Shown piece after piece: positions 51,901 to 60,004 of a stretch of DNA of 64,000 nucleotides (positions are counted from its first letter, which is position 1; every line of letters starts with the position of its first letter). The notes beneath the pieces are model-generated. The model made no database searches. It was given only the letters and a program-made list of their open reading frames with translations, and was not told the DNA's origin. A program made the translations under genes and the position numbers. This DNA is from an uncultured Lachnospiraceae bacterium (GTDB lineage: Bacteria; Bacillota; Clostridia; Lachnospirales; Lachnospiraceae): the NCBI GenBank assembly GCA_910578605.1, contig CAJTQG010000012.1, forward strand, positions 1 through 64,000, written 5' to 3'.

Positions 51901-54900
51901 TGTGGCTGTTGACGGCGCTTTATGGTCTACTATAAAAGTATTTGTTTTTACTTGAGCAGCTTTCCTCAATGCTAAATCTGTATAGTCAAATGTCAGCTCA
52001 TAGATGGCATCTACAAATTGAGAGGAAATTTGGGCTGTATGTACATCTCCCTTTGAAGTCCACTTACAGTTTTGCAGATAATTCTGCAAATCCTTAGCTT
52101 GCACTTTACCTCCCGAAATATTTTTTGCACTAGTGCTCACACAAATATCACTTTTTCGAAAATTCTTTTCCTTTATCGTTATTATTGCTGTCTGAGGCTC
52201 TTTTTTATTTTCATAATCTGCGTAAGAAAAAGAAATAACAGGGTCGGTTTTGTCCACAACAATAGTCTCCGATTGATATTCCTGCATCTTATTGCCGGAA
52301 CAATCTTCATACTTCATAGAAACTATATACTCCCCATCTTCAGAAAGCGTCATATTTGCACTATATTCATCCTCATTTTCCCTCACTCTCTCCCAGTCTA
52401 TTTCCTGTTTTGTTTTTTTGCCACCATTTTGGGATACATAGACTTCTACCTTCTCCGAAAAGAAATTCGCCTCATTAATTTGAAAAGTAAATTCTACATC
52501 ATCAGAGAAATACTGTTTTTTTCCATCTGTGTACCTGTTTTCATCTTTATCCTTAAGCTGATAGGTAACGGTTCTTGTCGGAGAAATAGAATCTACTACT
52601 ATTTTATCCCCTGTTATTTCTTCAGACGTATTTCCTGCCCTATCTGTTGCCGATACACTAATACAGCCCCTAAGCTGCATCAGTTTTAATAGAGCCTGTT
52701 CTGAATTTTCTTGTGATTTAGGCAGCATAAGTGTTGCCGAATATTGATTGGATTCCTTTGTCTCCTGCGCCTCCAATATACCATTAAGAGCCTCTAAATT
52801 GATTGTGCTTGCGTCTGATGATCTATTATATTTCCATGAAAAGCTTTCCACTCCAGACAGTGCATCACTTGCCATAAATTTTATTATTATATGGGACTGA
52901 AAAAAATGAATCATTTCTGGGCAATAGGAAGCAGGATATTCTGGTTTGTTTTCATCATTGATAAAATACTGTATTTGAATGTCAACTGGTTTTTCTATAT
53001 CTATTTTATTCTCAACAAAAAAGGAACTTGTAATCTCCTTTGTCTTTAGATTCATCAAATAAAATTTTATCCTTTTGGCATCATCTGCACAAACTTCCAC
53101 TGCCTCATCAAACTGAGCAGGATCGCATTCCTTTGAAATACAGTAACCTTCTGCCGCCTTTATATAAATGTTTGTATTATACCAGCCATTGCGAGTCTCC
53201 AATGGCTTGCCATCCATATCACAGACCGTATAGGGGGCTTCGGGAAGCTGACAAAAGGAAAGCTTTACCTTGTAGCTATTTACACAACTAGAGTATACTT
53301 CCCCTTCTTTTTCCAACAAACAATGATACTTTTCTCCCGCTGTCTTTTCAGCTGTCACTTCTATTTCTAATTTGTCCCCCTTATTAAACTTCTCTATTTC
53401 CTCACCTAATTTTTTATAATTCTCTTGTTTTTCCTTTTCATTCTCACCTGCTATACATAACACTCCACTTTCTTTATCTATACATATTCCAATATCCTGC
53501 AGCGCCTTGTCCGAATTGTTTATTTTTGCACTGTATGTAATTTTCCCTCGATCATCTGAATATGTTTTTTCAGCTGTTTGCTTTGATATTTCAGACGATT
53601 TTCCACTTACAATATAGGAAATCTCTTGCTCTTGAAACTTAATCAAATCTGCCTTTGCATATTTTAGAACCATTCCATATTGAATAGTCGTTTCCACATG
53701 ATTATTGTCTTCCCCTGCCACTGCACTCACTACTAGATTATACCCACCATCAGCTTTAATATTTAATTTTCCCCTTTCATCTATTTCTGCAATATCTTCT
53801 ATCTTTTTATTTTCACTGTCTATCTCCTCCTGTTTGGAACCATTTTCCAACTTATAAGTAATATAAGGTACATCAGATTCACAAACTACAGAGAAATCAT
53901 ACAGATTATTGTCCTTATTGTTTTCATCATAAGTAATATTTTCCCCATGATTTTCTTTAAACTTTAGCTCCCACTCTCCTTTTTTAATGGTCACTGTCAC
54001 AGGTTCTAGCTCTATTTCCTTTTGATTGTAATTGCTGACTCTGTTTATTATAATTTTAATTTCCACCTGATAGCTGCCGGCATCGATTCTCTTCGGCGCC
54101 TCCTTCGACCATTCTCCATTATCTATTCGATATTCTACCTCATCCCCTTCTTTTAATCCCTCAATTTTTTTCACCAGCAATTGCTCTTTGCCATCATAGA
54201 CTAAGTTATCTTGATAAATGGGCTTAATTCCTTCCTCCCCCACTTCTGCCTTTTGAATCACAGCCGTACATTCACAAAATGCATCCTCATAGTTATCATC
54301 TCTGTGCACGGATAATTCTAGATGATAAGTACCAGCATCATAAATTTCAGGAATTTTGTTATCTTTTTGGGAAGTCTCATTCCCATTTTCATCTGTATAG
54401 GTCATAGTTAACGCCAAGGTATCTGTTTCTCTTAAACCTGATGTCTCAATATTGTTCACGATTAAGTGCTTCTTCTCATCAAAACTGCCCATATAAGGCT
54501 CCAGGTTTATTTGAAATTGTCCCTTATCAATAACTGCAGTAAATTCATGTTCCCCAGATTCATAGTATGTCTTTCCCTTTCTCTCAATTTTCACACGAAT
54601 GGGGTACTCACCAACATATTTCAGCTTTGGAGGCTTTAAACTCCACTCCTCCTCCCCCTCTAACTGATAATAAACTGTATCCCTCTCCTCATCATATCCT
54701 GTAACCGTAACTCCATCCCATTCTTTTTCATCATAGTTTGTATTTAAACATGTCACATTTATTTTTGTGAGTGTTACCTGCATACATTGATTGCCTTGAA
54801 CGATAAGCTCTCTCCATATAGTCGTATCATCCATCTGATAACCACTCATTGTTACTTTTACTGATACAAGCAAATTATTCTCCTCAAAATTAATGGAGTC

Positions 54901-55173
54901 TAAAATATTTGCTATCCCCTCCTCATTAGTATTTTTCATTCCCATATATTTATCCGGCCCTTCAGAATAGGTATCTATTATAAATTCAACCTTTGCTCCC
55001 TGTACAGGATTTCCCGCCTCATCTACCACCTTTATTTTAACCTGCTCCCTCTGTGTATTGTCAACTGCCCACACATGTATGGAGGAAATGGGTATAAGGC
55101 TTAACACCATAAGAAATGACATAAAGGAAGCCAAAATTTTATGTCCCCGTTTTTTACTTGGCATTTTATTCAT
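48982..55173 (-). CDS. Giant Ig-like repeat cell-surface protein
   Basis: 2063 residues. An N-terminal signal peptide (about 10-36, ILASFMSFLMVLSLIPIS) is followed by a carboxypeptidase-regulatory-like domain (VDEAGNPVQGAKVEF), several MBG/Ig-like domains (to about 650), and three homologous blocks with a period of about 1.05 kb (about 52.9-50.1 kb), each with an EANFYSED-like and a STSVxDTILSNITFGFYN-like segment. More Ig-like domains follow, then one C-terminal membrane helix and a basic tail (KKRYREKL). There is no LPxTG signal, so it is held by the helix. It overlaps the next gene upstream by 4 bp and is the last gene of the Tad/kinase operon, so it may be the surface end-product or adhesin. 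GGAGAG precedes the ATG. Confidence 0.87.
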   Translation of the reverse strand: MNKMPSKKRGHKILASFMSFLMVLSLIPISSIHVWAVDNTQREQVKIKVVDEAGNPVQGAKVEFIIDTYSEGPDKYMGMKNTNEEGIANILDSINFEENNLLVSVKVTMSGYQMDDTTIWRELIVQGNQCMQVTLTKINVTCLNTNYDEKEWDGVTVTGYDEERDTVYYQLEGEEEWSLKPPKLKYVGEYPIRVKIERKGKTYYESGEHEFTAVIDKGQFQINLEPYMGSFDEKKHLIVNNIETSGLRETDTLALTMTYTDENGNETSQKDNKIPEIYDAGTYHLELSVHRDDNYEDAFCECTAVIQKAEVGEEGIKPIYQDNLVYDGKEQLLVKKIEGLKEGDEVEYRIDNGEWSKEAPKRIDAGSYQVEIKIIINRVSNYNQKEIELEPVTVTIKKGEWELKFKENHGENITYDENNKDNNLYDFSVVCESDVPYITYKLENGSKQEEIDSENKKIEDIAEIDERGKLNIKADGGYNLVVSAVAGEDNNHVETTIQYGMVLKYAKADLIKFQEQEISYIVSGKSSEISKQTAEKTYSDDRGKITYSAKINNSDKALQDIGICIDKESGVLCIAGENEKEKQENYKKLGEEIEKFNKGDKLEIEVTAEKTAGEKYHCLLEKEGEVYSSCVNSYKVKLSFCQLPEAPYTVCDMDGKPLETRNGWYNTNIYIKAAEGYCISKECDPAQFDEAVEVCADDAKRIKFYLMNLKTKEITSSFFVENKIDIEKPVDIQIQYFINDENKPEYPASYCPEMIHFFQSHIIIKFMASDALSGVESFSWKYNRSSDASTINLEALNGILEAQETKESNQYSATLMLPKSQENSEQALLKLMQLRGCISVSATDRAGNTSEEITGDKIVVDSISPTRTVTYQLKDKDENRYTDGKKQYFSDDVEFTFQINEANFFSEKVEVYVSQNGGKKTKQEIDWERVRENEDEYSANMTLSEDGEYIVSMKYEDCSGNKMQEYQSETIVVDKTDPVISFSYADYENKKEPQTAIITIKEKNFRKSDICVSTSAKNISGGKVQAKDLQNYLQNCKWTSKGDVHTAQISSQFVDAIYELTFDYTDLALRKAAQVKTNTFIVDHKAPSTATMTAEYSTSVKDTILSNITFGFYNSSVTITFTAYDITSGIDYFTWNYQRQKGASKSNVEQYSNMKVKAVQDKENKAKYTASVTLPKTEAKQLRGNITFTATDKCNNTSGKITDTKHVIVVDTVAPSITAEYTQADRVIGGKRYYSEAMKAIFTVREANFYSEDIVVKICKNGEKEKRVKVSWKEASKDMYVGTYSIKAPENHTGDGDYTIKVEYMDRSSNKMKTYTSKPIVIDTISPVIDVSYSQKNPNLTLQDGEGNRREYYSVSRTATITIKEHNFNAKDIVLSIGAKDIAGNLLDVQSHVSQSKWKSKKDIHTMTISYEGNANYIFDISYKDLANNTASEYHKDYFTIDDEHPDSLSVSYSTSVLDTILSNISFGFYNAKTTVTIGAKDSISGVQSFQYRYINATEGSSNNDKLESQVIEETDIHYSDKGAAAFSTFKIPREAVGEGSQFNGTVSFLVSDRAGNQSDYLQDTKRIIVDSISPTATVEYNKPVNRENNISYYDGDITATVTVKEANFYPDDMVVSVSRDGKGYAVSPMWIDKSADKHIGEFMLTGDGNYFVTISYTDKSNNSMKVYTSQQLTIDTQLEEPVIKINGKEGDRQAFKGQVIPEVSFEDDNFDSYKISLFKTRNWNKNINVTNKLSAHNMILSERGGRGSFDNFSRTRDNDGIYTMKVSIYDKAGHTKKKTVKFTVNRFGSVYEYSDNLVQLIKDGGAYIQEVETDFLITEYNADHLVSDSLYIEISKDGRPIDNPLNSISDMSDTIPTGKSGWYAYQYIIHKENFNRDGVYKIAVSSRDKTGNESENVPENTNYKDNSILFYVDSTKPEIDSITGLENQIINAASVDVEFTAYDTVGLKSISVYVNGEETNKITDFSGDKNNYLGGFTLSENPSAQSVRLVVTDLAGNTVNTDDDDFSSVYSFHRKVTVSTNFFVRLYADKILFWRIVGGITTVIVAMMGLAVLIKKRYREKL

Positions 55174-55658
55174 ATCTTCTTCTCTCCTTCCTTTTCACAT
55201 TTCCAGTCGCCTATCACTTTCTTATACAGGCTTCCGCTCAACAAAAGATGAGCGTGAAAAGATAACACAATAATAAACAAATCTATATATATCACATACC
55301 CTGTTGTTTGATTGGCAAGCTTTAACAAAAATAACACAAGCCATCCTGTGAGAAAACAAGTATCGGCAATGGCTGTCGGCATATCAAAAGAATAAAAGCT
55401 TACTTTTTTAAGCCTATTCTCCTTCTCATCTTTTTTTTGACTCTTCGTTAATTTTCGATTCATACCTTTTGCCAAAAACAAGAACAAGTAACCGAAAAAA
55501 AATGAGAACCAAAATAAACTCCCCACTGCCAACAATACTATTTTCTGCTTCCTCCCATCCAGCATATTAGATAGCGGCATGATCAATATGGTCATGGAAA
55601 ACACAGTCAGCATGACACCAGAACATATAAAGTACCACCTCAGCCTCTTTACACTCAC
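55170..55658 (-). CDS. Four-helix membrane protein of the Tad/kinase operon, unknown function
   Basis: 162 residues starting with GTG at 55658, 5 nt after AGAGGTGA, with a 4-bp overlap (GTGA) with the gene before it and a 4-bp overlap with the giant surface-protein gene. Four membrane helices (about 8-28, 38-62, 95-115 and 122-140) flank a basic cytoplasmic loop (MNRKLTKSQKKDEKENRLKK). I do not recognise a family. Tight coupling suggests that it helps insert or anchor the surface protein. Confidence 0.75.
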   Translation of the reverse strand: MSVKRLRWYFICSGVMLTVFSMTILIMPLSNMLDGRKQKIVLLAVGSLFWFSFFFGYLFLFLAKGMNRKLTKSQKKDEKENRLKKVSFYSFDMPTAIADTCFLTGWLVLFLLKLANQTTGYVIYIDLFIIVLSFHAHLLLSGSLYKKVIGDWKCEKEGEKKI

Positions 55659-56098
55659 AAAATCACCTCTTTTGTATGAACTAATATTTTCTCCTCTATC
55701 ATAGACAATTCTATACCACCATAATTTCTCCTGTTCTGCATTGATCCTGGTTCATGGAGAATGGTCGTTTCCTTATCTTCCTCTGCAAGCAATTGTGTAT
55801 CTTCCTCCCAAAGCAAACTTGTGACTTCTTCTCCATAATCATGCCCATGATTTTCCTTTAATACATCTGTCTCAAATAAAATACGATTGTTTGTATTGCT
55901 TTCCTTTTTATTTTCTATTCTACTTTCTTTTTCATTCTTTTTTCTCATTTTCTCTATAGATTTTCTTGCATTTCTTCCCGACAAGTCACCAATCACAGTG
56001 GGGATATGCAATGTAAAAAACAAAATGATTGTCAACACTAAAAACACACCAAAACCTATGTAAGAAATCATTGATATATATGCTAATGTCTCTGTCAT
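55655..56098 (-). CDS. Membrane protein with Thr-x-Leu-Leu motifs, probable kinase/FHA client
   Basis: 147 residues: one or two N-terminal membrane helices (about 5-32), a polar FTLHIPTVIGDLSGRNARKSIEK stretch (given here only as a landmark) and an acidic tail with three similar sites, VTSLLWEED (92-100), TQLLAEED (101-108) and ETTILHEP (110-117). Such threonines in acidic context resemble sites recognised by FHA domains after phosphorylation. The kinase gene lies 2 bp upstream, and the FHA protein has like motifs. I infer a phospho-regulated adaptor. No enzymatic domain is present. Confidence 0.7.
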   Translation of the reverse strand: MTETLAYISMISYIGFGVFLVLTIILFFTLHIPTVIGDLSGRNARKSIEKMRKKNEKESRIENKKESNTNNRILFETDVLKENHGHDYGEEVTSLLWEEDTQLLAEEDKETTILHEPGSMQNRRNYGGIELSMIEEKILVHTKEVIL

Positions 56099-56100
56099 TT

Positions 56101-57816
56101 TTACCTCCTCTCTTGCCCGTTTGTGTAAGCTCTTATAATTGCCTCCCTGTAATTATCATAATTGTCTATGATTTCATTCTGTAGCTTTTTTGATTTCTCC
56201 TGCCAGACATTTAATTCACTTGCAGACATATATACCTTTTCTAAAAGGTCCAAAACATCCCCCTGTCTTATATCTACCTGAACCATACTGCTTCTTCTGT
56301 CATACAGGAGTATAAATGTGCCGTTATAGATTGATAATTGATCATATTCCTCCCCCGCATTTTTTACAAGCTCCAATGTATTTTTCACAGTAGTAATTAA
56401 GTTTTCATATTCTTCCTTCATAGCTTCCTTTACTGAAGAAGAGCTCAATATATATTTTTTATAAAAGGTACAAATCTGATAATAGCAATCTGATAAAGCT
56501 TTATGCTCAAAATCAGAAGCAATATTTTCATTTTCGCTGTTGGCGGCAAAAAAAGAATACGCCTTCTGCACTCTTGCCAAAAAGCTATATTCCTGTGTCG
56601 TATCTAAATCAGTGCCTTCTACAGTCTCTGTATAACAATTAAAATACATCATTCCAATTCTGTAGTTTAATTCTGCCGTCTCCTTGCTGGTCTTGTCAAA
56701 CTTGTCCTTATTTGCATTGTACACAGCCAAGAATTGATCATTTTCCTCCCTGCCAAACTGACCTGCTGTATCATAAGCATCCAACATGCATAGATATGCG
56801 TCTGTTTTCTCTGGAAAGATAGCAATTGCCTGCATATAACTTTCAAGCTTATCTTCTAAAGATGTAGCTTCAGACACAGAAATTAAAAATTCATAATTAC
56901 TGTTTTTCATTCTTATCCCTGCAATATTACAAACAATACCTGCGGCAAGAAACAACAACGAAAACAGCAAAGTCAAAAAAAATATTACAAGCTTTTTCCA
57001 TTGTTTTTTTCTATGGTCCATTGTTATATTTTGAGGATGCTGCAAATCATAGAGCAAATCGGAACAATTTTGATATCTGTTTTCTGCCACAGGCTCCACG
57101 CATTTATCAATAATCCTCTCAATTCCTTCCGAAAGCTGTGAATTATACATCCTAACCGGCGCATATGCATCACCGCCTCTAGGATCCACTCCTGTCAGCA
57201 GATGATGCATTGTCATACCTAAGGCAAATATATCCGACCTGGCATCTGTCTGACCACTGTACTGTTCGGGGGGCGCATATCCCATTGTTCCTAACACAGT
57301 TGTATCCATTGTATTTTGTTCTTTATATTCACGGGCAATTCCAAAATCTATAATTTTAATGGTTCCCTCTGGCTTTAGCATAATGTTGGATGGCTTCATA
57401 TCTCTATAGATAATAGGAGGCTTTTGGGCATGAAGATACGATAGAACATCACATAAATATTTTGCCCATTCTATCACCAGTTCTTCCTGCTGGGGTCCGT
57501 ATCTTGCTAATATTTTATCAAGAGACTCCCCTTCTATGTAATCCATCACAATATAGATGGTCACTCCATTATCTATAATATCCACGATTCTTGGCAAAGC
57601 AGGGTGGTCTAACCGCTTCATCATATTAGCCTCCGCCAGCAAGCTGTTTACAACTATCTCATCATTCTTATTACTCCCCTTTTTTCTGATTTCCTTAACA
57701 GCCCACTGCTTATTTAGGTGAGTATCCATCGCCAAATATACAACCGACATACCCCCTGTGCCTATTTCCCTCAATATTTCATATTTATTGTCTATTACAG
57801 TACCTATCTGAGTCAT
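56101..57816 (-). CDS. PknB-like membrane Ser/Thr protein kinase
   Basis: 571 residues. Kinase domain 10-270: IGTGGMSVVY (18-27, glycine loop), AVKEI (Lys41), YRDMKPSNIML (catalytic Asp139; the usual His of HRD is Tyr), IIDFGIAREY (Asp157) and an activation loop with DTTVLGTMGYAPPEQ. One membrane helix (about 283-305) leads to an extracytoplasmic helical region of about 260 residues that looks TPR-like, not PASTA. It probably phosphorylates partners of the same operon on threonine. The PP2C phosphatase gene is 13 bp upstream and the FHA gene follows that, a full write-erase-read set. Confidence 0.92.
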   Translation of the reverse strand: MTQIGTVIDNKYEILREIGTGGMSVVYLAMDTHLNKQWAVKEIRKKGSNKNDEIVVNSLLAEANMMKRLDHPALPRIVDIIDNGVTIYIVMDYIEGESLDKILARYGPQQEELVIEWAKYLCDVLSYLHAQKPPIIYRDMKPSNIMLKPEGTIKIIDFGIAREYKEQNTMDTTVLGTMGYAPPEQYSGQTDARSDIFALGMTMHHLLTGVDPRGGDAYAPVRMYNSQLSEGIERIIDKCVEPVAENRYQNCSDLLYDLQHPQNITMDHRKKQWKKLVIFFLTLLFSLLFLAAGIVCNIAGIRMKNSNYEFLISVSEATSLEDKLESYMQAIAIFPEKTDAYLCMLDAYDTAGQFGREENDQFLAVYNANKDKFDKTSKETAELNYRIGMMYFNCYTETVEGTDLDTTQEYSFLARVQKAYSFFAANSENENIASDFEHKALSDCYYQICTFYKKYILSSSSVKEAMKEEYENLITTVKNTLELVKNAGEEYDQLSIYNGTFILLYDRRSSMVQVDIRQGDVLDLLEKVYMSASELNVWQEKSKKLQNEIIDNYDNYREAIIRAYTNGQERR

Positions 57817-57829
57817 TTGTTTCCCTCTC

Positions 57830-58591
57830 TCACTCTGTCTTAATCAGTATTACAGAAATATTATCCTGTTCCTGACGTTTCTTTACTTCCTCTATTAAAT
57901 ATTCCACTTGACAATTCATCTTCATTTTATTGGTTAAAACTTCAGGATTCAGCGCTTCATATATTTCATAATCAGATATTTCATGGCGAAATCCGTCAGA
58001 GCAAAGTATGTAGGCCCCCCTTTGACTGTTCCCCACTATAATTTGAGGTTCCACCTTCTCGGAAGCTCCTACACACTGAAGAAGCATATTTCTTCGCTTA
58101 TCTGTTTTGGCCTGTGCCGGCGTCAATGTCCCCCGACTGATTTCCCTTGCAACAAAAGTTTGGTCTGTTGTCAGCTGCTGAATGCGGGAGCCTATATAAT
58201 ACACCCTTGTATCGCCCACATGGGCAATCACATATTGATTTCCCACAAACAATATTCCCGTAAAAGTTGTTCCTAGCTTTATATTTTCTTTTTGTCCATA
58301 TTCTAATATTTTTACATTTAACTCCTTGAGTTTTAATGACCACTTTCCCCCAATCACATACATATCCAAATTTTCAAGCTCATAGGGTAATTCCTGGTCA
58401 AACCACTTTGAAAACTCCTGAATAACCGTAGCGCTGGCAATCTCTCCTTTTGATAAACCTCCCATTCCATCGCACACTACTCCCAAAAAAATCTGTCCCA
58501 TAGAACACTGCGCATGCTTCATAAGCACACTATCTTGATTGGTATCCTTTGATATTCCTATATCTGTGCAGGCAACAGCTGTAAAGTGCAA
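57830..58591 (-). CDS. PP2C-family Ser/Thr protein phosphatase
   Basis: 253 residues. Metal-site motifs are present: DTNQDSVLM, VCDGMGGLSKGE, AHVGDTRVYYI, CSDGFRHEISD and QDNISVILI, so it should be active. It reverses the phosphorylation made by the kinase encoded 13 bp downstream. The start is TTG at 58591 (MHFTAVACTDIG), with GGAGGGAGAG about 6 nt before; no ATG near this position fits the conserved N-terminus. Short spacing to the FHA gene (20 bp) shows cotranscription. Confidence 0.93.
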   Translation of the reverse strand: MHFTAVACTDIGISKDTNQDSVLMKHAQCSMGQIFLGVVCDGMGGLSKGEIASATVIQEFSKWFDQELPYELENLDMYVIGGKWSLKLKELNVKILEYGQKENIKLGTTFTGILFVGNQYVIAHVGDTRVYYIGSRIQQLTTDQTFVAREISRGTLTPAQAKTDKRRNMLLQCVGASEKVEPQIIVGNSQRGAYILCSDGFRHEISDYEIYEALNPEVLTNKMKMNCQVEYLIEEVKKRQEQDNISVILIKTE

Positions 58592-58611
58592 TTGACTCTC
58601 CCTCCTTTCCT

Positions 58612-59982
58612 TTAAGTATGAAAAATAAACTCTTCATTTGCCAGCCTTACGCAATCCCCATCCATAATTTCCATTTCCTGCTGACTTGGTATTGCTTGAC
58701 CGTTGATAAATGTCCTATTTTTTGAATTTAAATCCATCACATAATATCTCTGTCCACGGGTAATAATATCTGCATGACTGCGCCCAACCGCTTTATTCTC
58801 CTGCACGCAGTAATCTACCTGCTGTTTTTCTCTTCCAATGCGGACAACCGATTTATTAATATAAAATTTCTCCTGTGTCTGATTCCTAATTAAATATGGT
58901 TCTGAATGCCTCTCTGTCCCCCATTCCTGCAAAAGGCTAGTCTCATCATACTTGTCCTCATTAAGCAGCGTGGTACCTCCAAAATCAGCCGGAATGGGAG
59001 TATCTTCCACAAATGATTTAACTATCGGAGCAATATCTATTTCACTTGGCTCCAATTTAGCATGAATAGGCTCCTCCTGACCAGGCATTAAAAACTCAAA
59101 GACAGGCTCCTCCCCACTATCTATAAAGCTGTCAAAAGAGCGCTCACGAGATTTTTTTTGAAATAAACTGCCAAAAAAACCTCTTTTTTTATTTTTTTCC
59201 TCTTTGTGTGTTTCAGAATCTAGTTCAAATTCCCAAACCATGTCCCCCTGTTTTGTTTTCTCTATCTCTCCCTTCCTCTCTGGCTGCAGCAAATTTTGAC
59301 CTATTTCTCCTATGGACTCCTGCGGCTTCTTTTCCAAGGGCTGCACTTTCTTTTCTTCATGTTGTTTCCCCAGAGAGACTTTTCTCTCCCGAGGCTTATT
59401 AAAGGTTTCTTTTGTGTCTCCCTTTCCTCTTTCTCCCAACAAGAACCGAACTTCTCTTAAAAAGAGAGAAACACAAAATTTTTCTTCTTGATTTAGTATT
59501 CCAATTAAATGAGCTACATAGGAATTATCCTCCCCGCTCTCATATTTTGCCTGAAACAAGAGATTTTTAAAAAACAATCTAATATCTGCAGCTTTTACTC
59601 CATCCAAAATGGGAAGGCAAATTAAAAATGCTTCACCTGTATGGGAATCTACATATATTTTATTTTCTTCCAGCAAACAGACTGAAGGAGGAATCATATA
59701 CTCTTCACCTTCCATAAGAGCCTTTAGTATGGATTCCATAATTCTCAACAGCTTATGCCTGCTCACCTCTCTCTCTAAAAACTTATTTAACGTGATTTTT
59801 GAAGTGATTGTATATTTAAAATACCGCCTCTTATCTATCTGCTGAAAAACTACCGGCAACATACCCTCTATTTTATTATTTTTAACCATCCCCATACACA
59901 ATGTATCTATTTCTTGTGTCTCATCCAATTCATACTCTAAATATGTATTTATCCCTTGGTTACTTATTAAAAAATGTTCCAT
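58612..59982 (-). CDS. DUF6382-FHA domain protein
   Basis: 456 residues. The N-terminal 190 residues match DUF6382 (YLEYELDETQEIDTLCMGMV, then MIPPSVCLLEENKIYVD and AFLICLPILDG). A polar Lys/Glu-rich linker (about 195-330) carries two candidate phospho-sites, GTTLLNED (336-343) and DETSLLQE (346-353). The C-terminal FHA domain (about 363-456) has RIGRE (381-385), GRSHAD (400-405) and NRTFING (422-428), the phosphothreonine-binding set. It likely reads threonine phosphorylation made by the neighbouring kinase and may bind its own linker. AAGGAAG precedes the ATG. Confidence 0.9.
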   Translation of the reverse strand: MEHFLISNQGINTYLEYELDETQEIDTLCMGMVKNNKIEGMLPVVFQQIDKRRYFKYTITSKITLNKFLEREVSRHKLLRIMESILKALMEGEEYMIPPSVCLLEENKIYVDSHTGEAFLICLPILDGVKAADIRLFFKNLLFQAKYESGEDNSYVAHLIGILNQEEKFCVSLFLREVRFLLGERGKGDTKETFNKPRERKVSLGKQHEEKKVQPLEKKPQESIGEIGQNLLQPERKGEIEKTKQGDMVWEFELDSETHKEEKNKKRGFFGSLFQKKSRERSFDSFIDSGEEPVFEFLMPGQEEPIHAKLEPSEIDIAPIVKSFVEDTPIPADFGGTTLLNEDKYDETSLLQEWGTERHSEPYLIRNQTQEKFYINKSVVRIGREKQQVDYCVQENKAVGRSHADIITRGQRYYVMDLNSKNRTFINGQAIPSQQEMEIMDGDCVRLANEEFIFHT

Positions 59983-60004
59983 CTCTTATCTTCCTTTTAT
60001 CTCC

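Noticed and set aside
52072..52689. 205-residue plus-strand open frame within the giant surface-protein gene
   Set aside because: Composition is that of reverse-complemented Lys/Glu-rich coding sequence; no start signal or recognisable domain.
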